NCBI GenBank assembly: GCA_945896935.1 | Contig: CAMDER010000044.1 | Span: 1 to 11,239, forward strand | DNA: 11,239 nucleotides | Direction of reading: 5' to 3' | Source of the DNA: Bifidobacterium breve | GTDB taxonomy: Bacteria > Actinomycetota > Acidimicrobiia > Acidimicrobiales > Ilumatobacteraceae | Shown: positions 1 to 7,216 of the stretch, in pieces | Layout of the letters: the number at the start of each line of letters is the position of its first letter | Position numbering within the stretch: position 1 is the first letter of the stretch | Made by a program: the position numbers and the translations under genes | Notes under the pieces: model-generated | The model's database searches: none | What the model was told of the DNA's origin: nothing | Seen by the model: the letters and a program-made list of their open reading frames with translations, nothing else

Positions 1-377
1 TCGGTGTGCATTGCCGGACAGACAATGACTGGCGCACGCGTTGCAATCAATACATTGGTCATTAAGTCGGTTGACAAACCATTGGCGTATGCCCCAAGCA
101 AACGCGCGGTCGCCGGAGCGATCAGCACAAGGTCGGCACCCTGGCCTAACTTCGTATGCGGAATTGGTGAGGCTTCATCCCACAAAGAAGTTTGCACTGG
201 TTCGCTTGCTAACGCTGACAACGTGGTGCGACCAATGAAATGTTCGGCGCCTTTAGTCATCACCGGAATGACATGCGCTCCCGCATCAACTAACTGGCGA
301 ATAACTTCAACGGCTTTGTACGCGGCGATACCACCACAAACCCCTACAACAATTCGCTGACCGGCCAGATCGGCCAT
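1..377 (-). CDS. coaBC: Bifunctional CoaBC, N-terminal part (phosphopantothenoylcysteine decarboxylase domain), partial
   Basis: This is the 5' part (125 codons plus two bases) of the bifunctional coenzyme A enzyme; the rest runs off the left edge. The family joins cysteine to 4'-phosphopantothenate (CoaB domain, not in the window) and decarboxylates the product to 4'-phosphopantetheine with FMN (CoaC domain, seen here) in the cytosol. My translation from the ATG at 375-377 begins MADLAGQRIVVGVCGGIAAY, the usual N-terminal flavoprotein motif. It continues with a PIPHTKLG segment containing the expected catalytic His, then ADLVLIAPATA, and near the edge the PAMHT motif of the substrate-binding region. 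The start lies 6 bp after the rpoZ stop, so the two genes are probably co-transcribed and translationally coupled. The rpoZ-coaBC order is conserved in many Gram-positive bacteria. Identification is firm; the C-terminal CoaB domain is inferred from the family. Confidence 0.93.
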   Translation of the reverse strand, partial: MADLAGQRIVVGVCGGIAAYKAVEVIRQLVDAGAHVIPVMTKGAEHFIGRTTLSALASEPVQTSLWDEASPIPHTKLGQGADLVLIAPATARLLGAYANGLSTDLMTNVLIATRAPVIVCPAMHT

Positions 378-383
378 GATCAA

Positions 384-791
384 TCAGGCGTCGCCGGAAT
401 CAGCGTCTGATGCGCTGTCTTCATCGACTGCTTCAACGACTGCTACTTCGCCGAACACTTCTTCGCTTAATGCTGCTTGAGCACTCGCGAACAACGCTGC
501 AGCATCTGCTTGAGCTGCTTCTTCGGCGGCACGACGCTCGGCCATTTCGTCGGCGGACACGCGAACAATTTTGTCGGCAGAGATTTCCTCAAAGCCCATG
601 CTGAGTGGCTTACGCAATGATGCGACCTGTGGGGGCACGACTTTAGAACTGACCGAGCCCATCTTGGCGTAGTACTGCTGCAACTCTCGCGCCCGGCTTG
701 CTGCCAAGGTCACCAAACTGAACTTTGAGTCCACCTTGCCGAGCAGGACCTCAAGTTGTGGGGTCATCATGGAGTCGTTGGTTCCGGCCAT
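384..791 (-). CDS. rpoZ: DNA-directed RNA polymerase omega subunit
   Basis: Omega (135 aa) is the small RNA polymerase subunit that clamps beta-prime and helps assemble the core enzyme. The core is recognisable at about residues 8-80: MMTPQLEVLLGKVDSKFSLV, then LAASRARELQQYY, which is the conserved RAR-type helix, then a segment ending in SADKIVRVSADE. It is longer than typical omega proteins (roughly 70-110 aa) because of an Ala/Glu-rich helical stretch (about 84-110) and an acidic tail (about 110-135) rich in Asp and Glu. The ATG at 789-791 is preceded by AAGGA at a long 11-nt spacing. Internal Met8 or Met9, where family similarity begins, are alternative starts. It lies 72 bp after gmk and 6 bp before coaBC. 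I see no strong terminator or promoter in the 72-bp gap. Confidence 0.92.
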   Translation of the reverse strand: MAGTNDSMMTPQLEVLLGKVDSKFSLVTLAASRARELQQYYAKMGSVSSKVVPPQVASLRKPLSMGFEEISADKIVRVSADEMAERRAAEEAAQADAAALFASAQAALSEEVFGEVAVVEAVDEDSASDADSGDA

Positions 792-863
792 AGTAGATCT
801 GGTCCTTTGAGAGGGTTAACGCCAAATAGTTCAGCGATTGAGCCTAGCCCAATTCAGGCAAAT

Positions 864-1457
864 TCAGCGCCCAGAGTCTGCCCGGAGTCGGTTAATCAGA
901 GCCAACATCTCATCGACGGTCTGATCGAGATCATCATTCACAAACGAATAGTCGGCCAAAGCCAGTCCAACAGGCTCTTCTTCCTCGGCTTTGCGCAGTC
1001 TTTCGAGCACCTTATGGTCGGGGTCCCCGCGGCCGATCAGACGCCGGCGCTGCTCATCACGAGAGGGAGGCAAAATGAATAAAAGCACGGATTCGGGGTG
1101 GCGCACCTTGACCTGTTGGGCACCATCAACCTCAATTTCGAGCACAATGTCTTGGGTCGAGGAAAAGTCGGGCACGGGAGTGCCGTAGTAATTACCAAGA
1201 AATTCGGTCCATTCTAAAAATCCGTCATTTTCCCGGTGAGTCTCAAAAGCGGCCCGGGTCGTGAAAACATATGCCTCATCATGCTCACCTGGGCGTTGCT
1301 CTCGGGTCGTCCACGAACGACTCAGCAGCAAGGTGGAATCTCGCCGGAGCAAGGCATCAACAATCGTGCCCTTGCCAACTCCACCTGGACCAGAGACGAC
1401 AACGATCAACGGAACTGCACTCAACGATGAGGCGGGCGGTTGTGCCCGCTCGTTCAC
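864..1457 (-). CDS. gmk: Guanylate kinase
   Basis: This cytosolic enzyme (197 aa) phosphorylates GMP (and dGMP) to GDP using ATP. Visible features are a Walker A loop GPGGVGKGT at residues 23-31 and the GMP-binding segment SRSWTTREQRPGE (46-58). They are followed by FLEWTEFLGNYYGT (80-93), the EVDGAQQV motif (109-116) and an Arg-rich lid around RRRLIGRG. The P-loop has Gly where many guanylate kinases have Ser (GPSG), which still fits the Walker A pattern. The start is GTG at 1455-1457, overlapping the mihF stop by 4 bp (GTGA). The upstream ribosome-binding site is poor, so translation probably depends on coupling to mihF. The gmk-rpoZ-coaBC string is widely conserved, and no partner for pyrimidine synthesis is implied. 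Identification is confident. Confidence 0.95.
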   Translation of the reverse strand: MNERAQPPASSLSAVPLIVVVSGPGGVGKGTIVDALLRRDSTLLLSRSWTTREQRPGEHDEAYVFTTRAAFETHRENDGFLEWTEFLGNYYGTPVPDFSSTQDIVLEIEVDGAQQVKVRHPESVLLFILPPSRDEQRRRLIGRGDPDHKVLERLRKAEEEEPVGLALADYSFVNDDLDQTVDEMLALINRLRADSGR

Positions 1458-1765
1458 TTGGCTAAGTGTTCGAGAAGTGTTTTTTTCTGCTGCGTGCCCA
1501 GACCCTGGATCTTGCGGTTGTCGGCAATACCGACTTCCTCCATAATCTTGCGGGCCTTCACCTTGCCGAGCCCCGGAAGGCTTTCCAGCATGGCAATGAC
1601 TTTCAGTTTGCCCACATTGGGGTCGGCAGACTGAAGCGCTGCCGCCACGGTCATGGTGCCCTGTTTGAGCTCGACCTTGATTGCGGCCCGCGCAGTCCTT
1701 GCTTCGGCTGCCTTCGCGAGGGCTGCAGAACGCTGTTCTGGTGTGAGTATCGGAGGAGTAGCCAT
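1454..1765 (-). CDS. mihF: Actinobacterial integration host factor (mIHF)
   Basis: This 103-aa nucleoid-associated DNA-binding protein belongs to the actinobacterial mIHF family, which is unrelated to enterobacterial IhfAB. The N-terminus has the family signature TPPILTPEQRSAALAKAAEA (residues 3-22), a basic helix. The C-terminal half carries the helix-two-turns-helix motif: GKLKVIAMLESLPGLGKVKA, then RKIMEEVGI and KIQGLGTQQ. The frame stays open to 1876, but that extension would overlap pyrD and lacks family similarity, so I chose the ATG at 1763-1765. There is no clear Shine-Dalgarno sequence before it; a possible leaderless start is listed separately. In many actinobacteria mihF follows pyrF and precedes gmk. 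Here it follows pyrD directly after a 64-bp gap, and it overlaps gmk by 4 bp. This gene is the best taxonomic marker in the window. Confidence 0.93.
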   Translation of the reverse strand: MATPPILTPEQRSAALAKAAEARTARAAIKVELKQGTMTVAAALQSADPNVGKLKVIAMLESLPGLGKVKARKIMEEVGIADNRKIQGLGTQQKKTLLEHLAK

Positions 1766-1771
1766 GGGCAA

Positions 1772-1777
1772 ACCGTA
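1772..1777 (-). promoter_or_regulatory. Candidate -10 box for a leaderless mihF transcript
   Basis: On the minus strand the hexamer TACGGT fits the actinobacterial -10 pattern TAnnnT. It ends 6 nt before the mihF ATG, so transcription would begin at or next to the A of the start codon. The lack of a Shine-Dalgarno sequence for mihF fits this. No good -35 hexamer is seen at 16-19 bp, so this is tentative. A short motif of this kind arises often by chance. Confidence 0.3.
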
Positions 1778-1829
1778 CCTATCACAAGTGCTCAATAGGT
1801 GGATACCAGCCCATTTTGCGGGGTATTGA

Positions 1830-2768
1830 CTAGCCCAAACCCCCGCGATGAGCCAGCCCTGACAAGGAGGCCACATCGGAGAACCCGCGACTTTGGACCC
1901 ACGCGGTCAGTTCCCTCGCAATCTTGAAACATGCCCGCGGATCGGCGAAAGTCGCGGTACCCACTTGAACTGCGCTCGCGCCCGCCAACATCAGTTCGAC
2001 TGCTTCCCAACCCGATGTCACTCCCCCAACTCCGATGATGGGCAGATTCGGCAAGGCGGCGTGGACGTCAAAGACCGTGCGCACTGCAACTGGATGTATT
2101 GCTCGGCCTGAAATTCCGCCGCCGCCATTGCCGAGGGCCGGCCGACCAGTCTCGGGATCGAGAACCATTCCGACCACGGTGTTAATCAACGTGACTGCTT
2201 CAGCCCCTGCCTCGTGCACTGCTTGCGCAACAGCAATGACCTGATCAGTATTTGGACTGAGTTTGGCCCACAACGGATACTCGAGAAGCGAACACACCCT
2301 CATCACTTCGGCCGACATCGCGATGTCGTGCGCGAAAATTCCGTGACCGTGCATATTCGGGCACGACAAATTGACCTCGACTGCAATAACTGTTGAGCGA
2401 TGCGGCGAATGCATTAATCCATCTTGTAAGAGTTGCGCTGCTTGGCGATATTCATCGACCGAACGTCCCCAAATGCTCACGACTGCCGATGCGTTGACCG
2501 CAGCCATTGCCGGCAAATCATGTTCGATCCAATGTTGAACTCCTGAACCTTGCAATCCAACTGCGTTAATCATGCCTTGAGCGATCGGGTATAGGCGTGG
2601 TGCGGGATTACCCGCCCATTCAGTCGCGGAAATTGATTTCACGACAATCGCACCAATTGCATCGAGCGCACCGTACGCAGCCAGTTCGGCCCCATGTCCA
2701 GCGGTACCAGAAGCCGCCATGACTGGATGCGTTAATTCAACTGAACCAACCCGAACATGTGAATTCAC
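1830..2768 (-). CDS. pyrD: Dihydroorotate dehydrogenase, class 1B-type catalytic subunit
   Basis: The protein (312 aa) oxidises dihydroorotate to orotate, the fourth step of UMP synthesis, using FMN in a TIM barrel. The sequence points to class 1, with Cys as the active-site base: VNLSCPN at residues 132-138, base Cys136. The INAVGLQGSGV segment (67-77) and NLSCPNMHGHG resemble the NAD-linked 1B type more than the fumarate-linked 1A or membrane class 2 types. FMN-binding elements are Lys44, Lys169, the LINT motif (194-197), GVGG (246-249) and VGTATF (269-274). There is no N-terminal membrane helix. The start is GTG at 2766-2768, 10 bp after the carB stop; a GGAAGGTGA ribosome-binding site overlaps the end of carB. 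Class 1B enzymes normally need the iron-sulfur/FAD subunit PyrK, and no pyrK is present in the window. pyrF is also absent downstream. PyrD identity is firm; the subclass is inference from motifs. Confidence 0.93.
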   Translation of the reverse strand: MNSHVRVGSVELTHPVMAASGTAGHGAELAAYGALDAIGAIVVKSISATEWAGNPAPRLYPIAQGMINAVGLQGSGVQHWIEHDLPAMAAVNASAVVSIWGRSVDEYRQAAQLLQDGLMHSPHRSTVIAVEVNLSCPNMHGHGIFAHDIAMSAEVMRVCSLLEYPLWAKLSPNTDQVIAVAQAVHEAGAEAVTLINTVVGMVLDPETGRPALGNGGGGISGRAIHPVAVRTVFDVHAALPNLPIIGVGGVTSGWEAVELMLAGASAVQVGTATFADPRACFKIARELTAWVQSRGFSDVASLSGLAHRGGLG

Positions 2769-2778
2769 AATATTGTTC

Positions 2779-5700
2779 TCACCTTCCGTGATATTCCTGC
2801 AAGCTCTTCACTTCTAGTGGATGATCAATCTGTTCGGCCATTCCTTGAACTGCGGCAAGCGCTGCTTCAACAGTCGTTACCGAACACACATGATGGACAT
2901 TGGCCGCTTTACGAATTGCTTCTCCGTCCGTTCGACCACCACGACCTTGCGGCGTGTTGATCACAAAGGAGATTTCGCCGCTCGCGATGAGATTGACCGC
3001 AGTGATCTTGGCACCTTCACTTACTTTGCCAACAACTGCATCAACCATGTAGCCGAAACGACTGAGGTAATCAGCGGTCCCAGGAGTGGCCATAATGCCA
3101 AATCCGAGTGCCCGCAATCGCTTAGCCACAACAATCCCAGCAGGCTTATCTCCATCAGCAAGCGACAAAAATACTGTTCCGCTTGTGGGCAAAACAGTTC
3201 CGGCCGCAAGTTCGGCTTTATAGAACGCGCGACCAAATGTCACATCAATTCCCATGACCTCACCAGTCGAACGCATTTCTGGTCCGAGCGCAGTGTCAAC
3301 TTCGGGGAATCGACTGAACGGCAACACCGCCTCTTTCACGGCCACCGTGTCCGGCGAATCAAGCAACACTGAACGCGTGAGCAAACCTTCAGTACGCAGT
3401 TCGGCCAAAGTTGACCCAAGCATGACACGCGTTGCCACTTTAGCCAACGGAACACCCGTTGCTTTAGCAACAAACGGAACCGTACGACTCGCGCGTGGGT
3501 TCGCTTCAATGACGTACACATTGGTACCGGCGACTGCAAACTGCACATTGATCAAGCCGCGAACATCAAGCGCCGCCGCGATTGCCGTCGTATACGACTC
3601 GATCACTTCAACGACCCACCGGGGAAGCGTTTGCGGAGGAATCGCACACGCCGAGTCACCTGAGTGAACTCCGGCCTCTTCAACATGTTCCATGACTCCA
3701 CCGATAAGAACTTCACCGGTGTGATCGCGAATGGCATCAACATCAACTTCGGTCGCGTCCTCAAGGAAACGATCGACCAAAACTGGACGTTCAGCTGACA
3801 GCCCACCTTCTTTGCCCAAACTGCCAAAACTTGAAAGTTCGGCCATGGCGCGAGCGAGGTGATCTCGATCGTGAACAATCTGCATTGCCCGACCACCCAG
3901 CACATAACTTGGACGCACGAGAACTGGGAAACCGACGCGATCGACAATGGTCAACGCTTGTTCGAGATTGATTGCGGTGCCACCAGGAGGTTGCGGAATA
4001 TTGAGCGACTCACACAGTTCGTTCCACTTTTCACGGTCTTCAGCAAGGTCAATTGATGCGGGTGATGTACCGGCAATGAGATCAACCGGTATTTGCCCAG
4101 AAAGTTTGAGTGGTGTTTGGCCACCCAGCGAAACGATCACCTTGGGCTTTTTGCCGCCCGCAGCGGCTGTTTCGGCGGCGATCACGTTGAGCACGTCTTC
4201 TTTGGTGAGCGGCTCAAAATACAGACGATCAGATGTGTCATAGTCGGTTGAAACCGTCTCGGGGTTGCAATTCACCATGACTGTTTCATAGCCCGCATCG
4301 CGCAACGCGAATGATGCATGGACACAGCAATAGTCGAACTCAATTCCTTGACCGATTCGGTTGGGACCAGAACCCAAAATGATGACTCGTTGACGATCAG
4401 ATTCACGAACTTCATTTTCGTCTTCGTATGTCGAGTAGTGATAGGGCGTGAGCGCAGCAAACTCGGCTGAACATGTGTCGACGGTTTTATACGTAGGAAT
4501 AACACCTGCCGCCTCACGGGCGTCTCGCACCTCTGATTCGGTACTCCCCCATAAATACGCCAACTGTGCATCACTGAAGCCCACCCGCTTCACACGCTTC
4601 CACGCAGCCTTAGTCATTGCAGAGGGACTTAATGACTTCACCGCGTCGCGCTCTTCGATGATGATTGACATCTGGTCCAAGAACCAAGGGTCGACCTTGC
4701 ACGCCGCATGTACGTCATCGACCGAGACACCACGGAACAACAACTCACCGATAATAAAAATTCGATCAGGAGTTGGAATATCCACGAGCCGCATCAACTC
4801 ATCAGTTGAAACTTCGGCCAATTGCTTTTCTACTGGATCGCAATTGAGACCCAAACGTCCTTGTTCAAGTGAACGCAAGGCTTTTTGCAAACTTTCGGGG
4901 AACGTGCGACCAATGGCCATCACTTCTCCGACACTTTGCATTTGAGTTCCGAGAATGCCGCTCGTCCCCGGCAACTTTTCAAAAGCCCATCGCGGAATTT
5001 TGGTGACGACGTAATCGATCGTTGGCTCAAAACTTGCCGGCGTCGCCTTCGTGATGTCGTTGGGTATTTCATCAAGCGTGTAACCGACTGCCAGCTTGGC
5101 GGCGATCTTGGCAATAGGGAACCCAGTGGCCTTTGATGCCAATGCACTTGACCGCGACACCCGTGGATTCATTTCGATCACAACGACATCGCCATTGGCT
5201 GGATTAACGGCGAACTGCACATTTGATCCGCCAGTTTCAACACCGACTCGGCGAATGCATGCCAAGGCGGCATCGCGCATAATTTGGTACTCAACATCGC
5301 TCAGAGTTTGCGCTGGCGCAACTGTGATGGAGTCACCAGTGTGTACACCCATTGGGTCGAAGTTCTCGATTGAACAAATGATGACGCAGTTGTCGGCGGT
5401 ATCGCGCATGACTTCAAGTTCGTACTCTTTCCATCCTGCGATACTTTTTTCAATCAAGATCTCACGGATTGGGCTGGCATCAAGACCATTCGCTGCCAAG
5501 TGCGCAAACTCTTCGGCAGTTTTCGCGATTCCTGTTCCTCGTCCACCCAAGATGTATGCGGGACGAATAATGGCTGGAAGACCGATGGTCTTGATGACCT
5601 CAAGAGCATCCTCCATTGAGTGGGCAATGCCACTTTCAGGGACGTTGAGACCAATTTCAATCATGGCCTTCTTGAACTTGTCACGATCTTCTGCCGTGGA

Positions 5701-6072
5701 AATTGATTCAGCGTTGGCACCAATCAGTTCGGGGGTTCCAGGTACACCAACAAGACCACGTTCAAAAAGTTCCATCGCCAAGTTGAGACCGGTCTGCCCA
5801 CCAAGCGTGGGGAGAACAGCATCGGGCTTTTCACGTTCGATGATTTTCGCAATGACTTCCCATGTCAATGGTTCGATATAGGTACGATCGGCGAAATCGG
5901 GATCGGTCATGATGGTGGCCGGATTCGAGTTCGCCAAGATAACGCGGTAGCCCTCTTCCTTCAGCACTCGACAGGCTTGTGTTCCTGAATAGTCGAACTC
6001 ACAAGCCTGACCAATCACAATCGGACCCGAACCGATAATCAAAATTGAATGGATATCAGTGCGCTTGGGCAT
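2779..6072 (-). CDS. carB: Carbamoyl-phosphate synthase, large (ammonia/ATP) subunit
   Basis: This full-length subunit (1097 aa; about 1073 in E. coli) makes carbamoyl phosphate from bicarbonate, ammonia delivered by CarA, and two ATP. The product serves both pyrimidine and arginine synthesis. The two homologous synthetase halves are plain. The first opens with GSGPIVIGQ (14-22) and carries ILGGRGTG (174-181) and EMNPRVSRSS (300-309). An oligomerisation region follows (about 405-550). The second half opens with GSGPNRIGQ (567-575) and repeats VLGGRAM (724-730) and EANPRASR (856-863). The C-terminal MGS-like allosteric domain (about 960-1097) has ATPGTA (995-1000) and NTPQGRGGRTDG (1039-1050), where UMP and other effectors bind in known enzymes. 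The ATG at 6070-6072 lies 1 bp after the carA stop and has only a weak GGA ribosome-binding site, so coupling to carA is likely. I see no frameshift or missing motif. Confidence 0.98.
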   Translation of the reverse strand: MPKRTDIHSILIIGSGPIVIGQACEFDYSGTQACRVLKEEGYRVILANSNPATIMTDPDFADRTYIEPLTWEVIAKIIEREKPDAVLPTLGGQTGLNLAMELFERGLVGVPGTPELIGANAESISTAEDRDKFKKAMIEIGLNVPESGIAHSMEDALEVIKTIGLPAIIRPAYILGGRGTGIAKTAEEFAHLAANGLDASPIREILIEKSIAGWKEYELEVMRDTADNCVIICSIENFDPMGVHTGDSITVAPAQTLSDVEYQIMRDAALACIRRVGVETGGSNVQFAVNPANGDVVVIEMNPRVSRSSALASKATGFPIAKIAAKLAVGYTLDEIPNDITKATPASFEPTIDYVVTKIPRWAFEKLPGTSGILGTQMQSVGEVMAIGRTFPESLQKALRSLEQGRLGLNCDPVEKQLAEVSTDELMRLVDIPTPDRIFIIGELLFRGVSVDDVHAACKVDPWFLDQMSIIIEERDAVKSLSPSAMTKAAWKRVKRVGFSDAQLAYLWGSTESEVRDAREAAGVIPTYKTVDTCSAEFAALTPYHYSTYEDENEVRESDRQRVIILGSGPNRIGQGIEFDYCCVHASFALRDAGYETVMVNCNPETVSTDYDTSDRLYFEPLTKEDVLNVIAAETAAAGGKKPKVIVSLGGQTPLKLSGQIPVDLIAGTSPASIDLAEDREKWNELCESLNIPQPPGGTAINLEQALTIVDRVGFPVLVRPSYVLGGRAMQIVHDRDHLARAMAELSSFGSLGKEGGLSAERPVLVDRFLEDATEVDVDAIRDHTGEVLIGGVMEHVEEAGVHSGDSACAIPPQTLPRWVVEVIESYTTAIAAALDVRGLINVQFAVAGTNVYVIEANPRASRTVPFVAKATGVPLAKVATRVMLGSTLAELRTEGLLTRSVLLDSPDTVAVKEAVLPFSRFPEVDTALGPEMRSTGEVMGIDVTFGRAFYKAELAAGTVLPTSGTVFLSLADGDKPAGIVVAKRLRALGFGIMATPGTADYLSRFGYMVDAVVGKVSEGAKITAVNLIASGEISFVINTPQGRGGRTDGEAIRKAANVHHVCSVTTVEAALAAVQGMAEQIDHPLEVKSLQEYHGR

Positions 6073-6073
6073 T

Positions 6074-7159
6074 TCAGAGAGTTCCGTTCTGCATCAGTTG
6101 TGCAAATTGTTCAAAGAGATAACGACTGTCGTGCGGGCCAGGACCAGCCTCTGGGTGATACTGCACGCTGAATGCTGGCGCATCGAGAACACGCATACCT
6201 TCGTTGGTCTGATCGTTGAGGTTGAGGTGCGTCACTGCCACTCGCCCACCCAAACTTTCTGCGTCAACGCAGAAGTTGTGATTTTGACTGGTGATTTCGA
6301 CGTGCCCCGACGCGAGATGTTGAACCGGATGATTTCCACCATGATGTCCGAATGGCAATTTGTAAGTTGCGCCGCCAAGAGCACGGCTCAACAATTGATG
6401 ACCAAGACAAATGCCAAAGAGTGGAACGTGTCCGACAAGATCTCGAATTGCGTCAACCGCATATGGCACGGCGGCCGGGTCTCCTGGACCATTTGAGAGA
6501 AACACACCATGGGGTTGACGGGCCATGACTTCTGCGGCCGTCGTTGATGCAGGAACAATTTCAATCGTGGCGATTTCTGACAAGCAACGCAAAATTGTGG
6601 TTTTGATTCCGAAGTCGTAGGCGACAACTTTCAATGGACCACTTCCGAATGTGTACGGCTTGTCAGTCGTCACGGTAGCGACGAGGTCAAGGCCATCAGT
6701 TCCTTTTTCGGCACGAGCCGCGGCCAGCAATTCGTCGTGCGATGCAGTTCCGAAGGCGCCAGGCATGGCTCCCGTATCACGCAAGATTCGCGTGAGTCGA
6801 CGAGTATCAATTCCGGCGATCCCGGCAACGCCACTCTTCTTCAGTAATTCATTCAGGCTTTGTTCGGCGCGAAAGTTGCTAGCACGGCGTGCCAAATCAC
6901 GCACAATGATTCCTCGACAAAACGGCCGACGCGATTCATCATCAGCCGCAGTCGTTCCGTAATTACCAATATGGGGATAGGTAAACGTGATGATCTGACC
7001 CGCATAACTGGGATCGGTCACAACTTCTTGATAACCACTCAACACTGTATTGAAAACGACTTCTCCGGTCGAGATGCCACTTGACGCCTCGGCGCCAATG
7101 GCCTCGCCTTCAAACACACTGCCGTCAGCGAGAACGAGCGCCGCTTCACGAATTGCCAT
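6074..7159 (-). CDS. carA: Carbamoyl-phosphate synthase, small (glutaminase) subunit
   Basis: CarA (361 aa from the chosen start) hydrolyses glutamine and channels the ammonia to CarB. The N-terminal CarA-specific domain is seen with TGEVVFNTVLSGYQEVVTDP and ITFTYPHIGNYG. The class I glutamine amidotransferase domain follows, with SNGPGDP, the nucleophile loop FGICLGHQ (Cys251), and SVQYHPEA carrying His335 and Glu337; the triad is intact. Three ATG codons lie in a row (7165, 7162 and 7159 as first bases). The only Shine-Dalgarno candidate, AGGA at 7166-7169, abuts the first and is 6 nt from the third, so I chose 7159; starting at 7165 would add two Met. It is separated from pyrC by about 57 bp containing a palindromic operator candidate, and from carB by 1 bp. 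Function is certain; the start is uncertain by two codons. Confidence 0.97.
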   Translation of the reverse strand: MAIREAALVLADGSVFEGEAIGAEASSGISTGEVVFNTVLSGYQEVVTDPSYAGQIITFTYPHIGNYGTTAADDESRRPFCRGIIVRDLARRASNFRAEQSLNELLKKSGVAGIAGIDTRRLTRILRDTGAMPGAFGTASHDELLAAARAEKGTDGLDLVATVTTDKPYTFGSGPLKVVAYDFGIKTTILRCLSEIATIEIVPASTTAAEVMARQPHGVFLSNGPGDPAAVPYAVDAIRDLVGHVPLFGICLGHQLLSRALGGATYKLPFGHHGGNHPVQHLASGHVEITSQNHNFCVDAESLGGRVAVTHLNLNDQTNEGMRVLDAPAFSVQYHPEAGPGPHDSRYLFEQFAQLMQNGTL

Positions 7160-7173
7160 CATCATTCCTATTC

Positions 7174-7187
7174 TGCATAATTATGCA
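7174..7187 (-). promoter_or_regulatory. Candidate ArgR operator (ARG box), perfect 14-bp palindrome upstream of carA
   Basis: The sequence TGCATAATTATGCA is its own reverse complement. It lies 14 nt before the chosen carA ATG in the only sizeable gap inside the pyr genes. It has the ARG-box layout: two inverted pentamers separated by four A/T bases. It matches the E. coli core TGAATAATTATTCA at 12 of 14 positions, and its half-site TGCAT is the form I recall from Streptomyces ARG boxes. A degenerate second copy (TTACTAAAAATACA, 7194-7207) lies 20 bp away centre to centre, near the spacing of paired ARG boxes. Control of carAB by ArgR would suit an enzyme shared with arginine synthesis. The palindrome is seen directly; the regulator is inferred. 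Confidence 0.6.
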
Positions 7188-7191
7188 CTTT

Positions 7192-7197
7192 AATGTA
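7192..7197 (-). promoter_or_regulatory. Candidate -10 box of an internal carAB promoter
   Basis: TACATT fits TAnnnT and lies in an AT-rich gap unlike the surrounding coding sequence. A start about 7 nt downstream would fall inside the palindrome at 7174-7187, a good position for repression. No convincing -35 was found; the nearest is a poor TTACTA-like hexamer. CATAAT at 7180-7185 is an alternative -10. Tentative. Confidence 0.35.
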
Positions 7198-7216
7198 TTT
7201 TTAGTAATTTGCCACA

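Noticed and set aside
792..863. Terminator or promoter in the 72-bp gmk-rpoZ gap
   Set aside because: No GC-rich hairpin with a U tract. A TAGGCT hexamer fits TAnnnT but has no -35 partner and is no better than chance.
1766..1876. N-terminal extension of mihF to an upstream ATG at 1876
   Set aside because: It would overlap the end of pyrD by about 47 bp, and the added residues do not resemble the mIHF family, whose similarity begins at the Met encoded at 1763-1765.
2821..3372. Plus-strand open frame of 183 codons
   Set aside because: Antisense to the CarB C-terminal coding region, with no family motif and no plausible ribosome-binding site of its own.
5096..5881. Long plus-strand open frame (261 codons) opposite carB
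   Set aside because: It lies wholly antisense to a fully conserved carB, has no recognisable motif, and its composition is that of a mirrored coding frame.
7174..7187. The pyrC-carA palindrome as an intrinsic terminator
   Set aside because: As RNA it has only a 5-bp AU-containing stem and is followed by GAATAGGA rather than a U tract.
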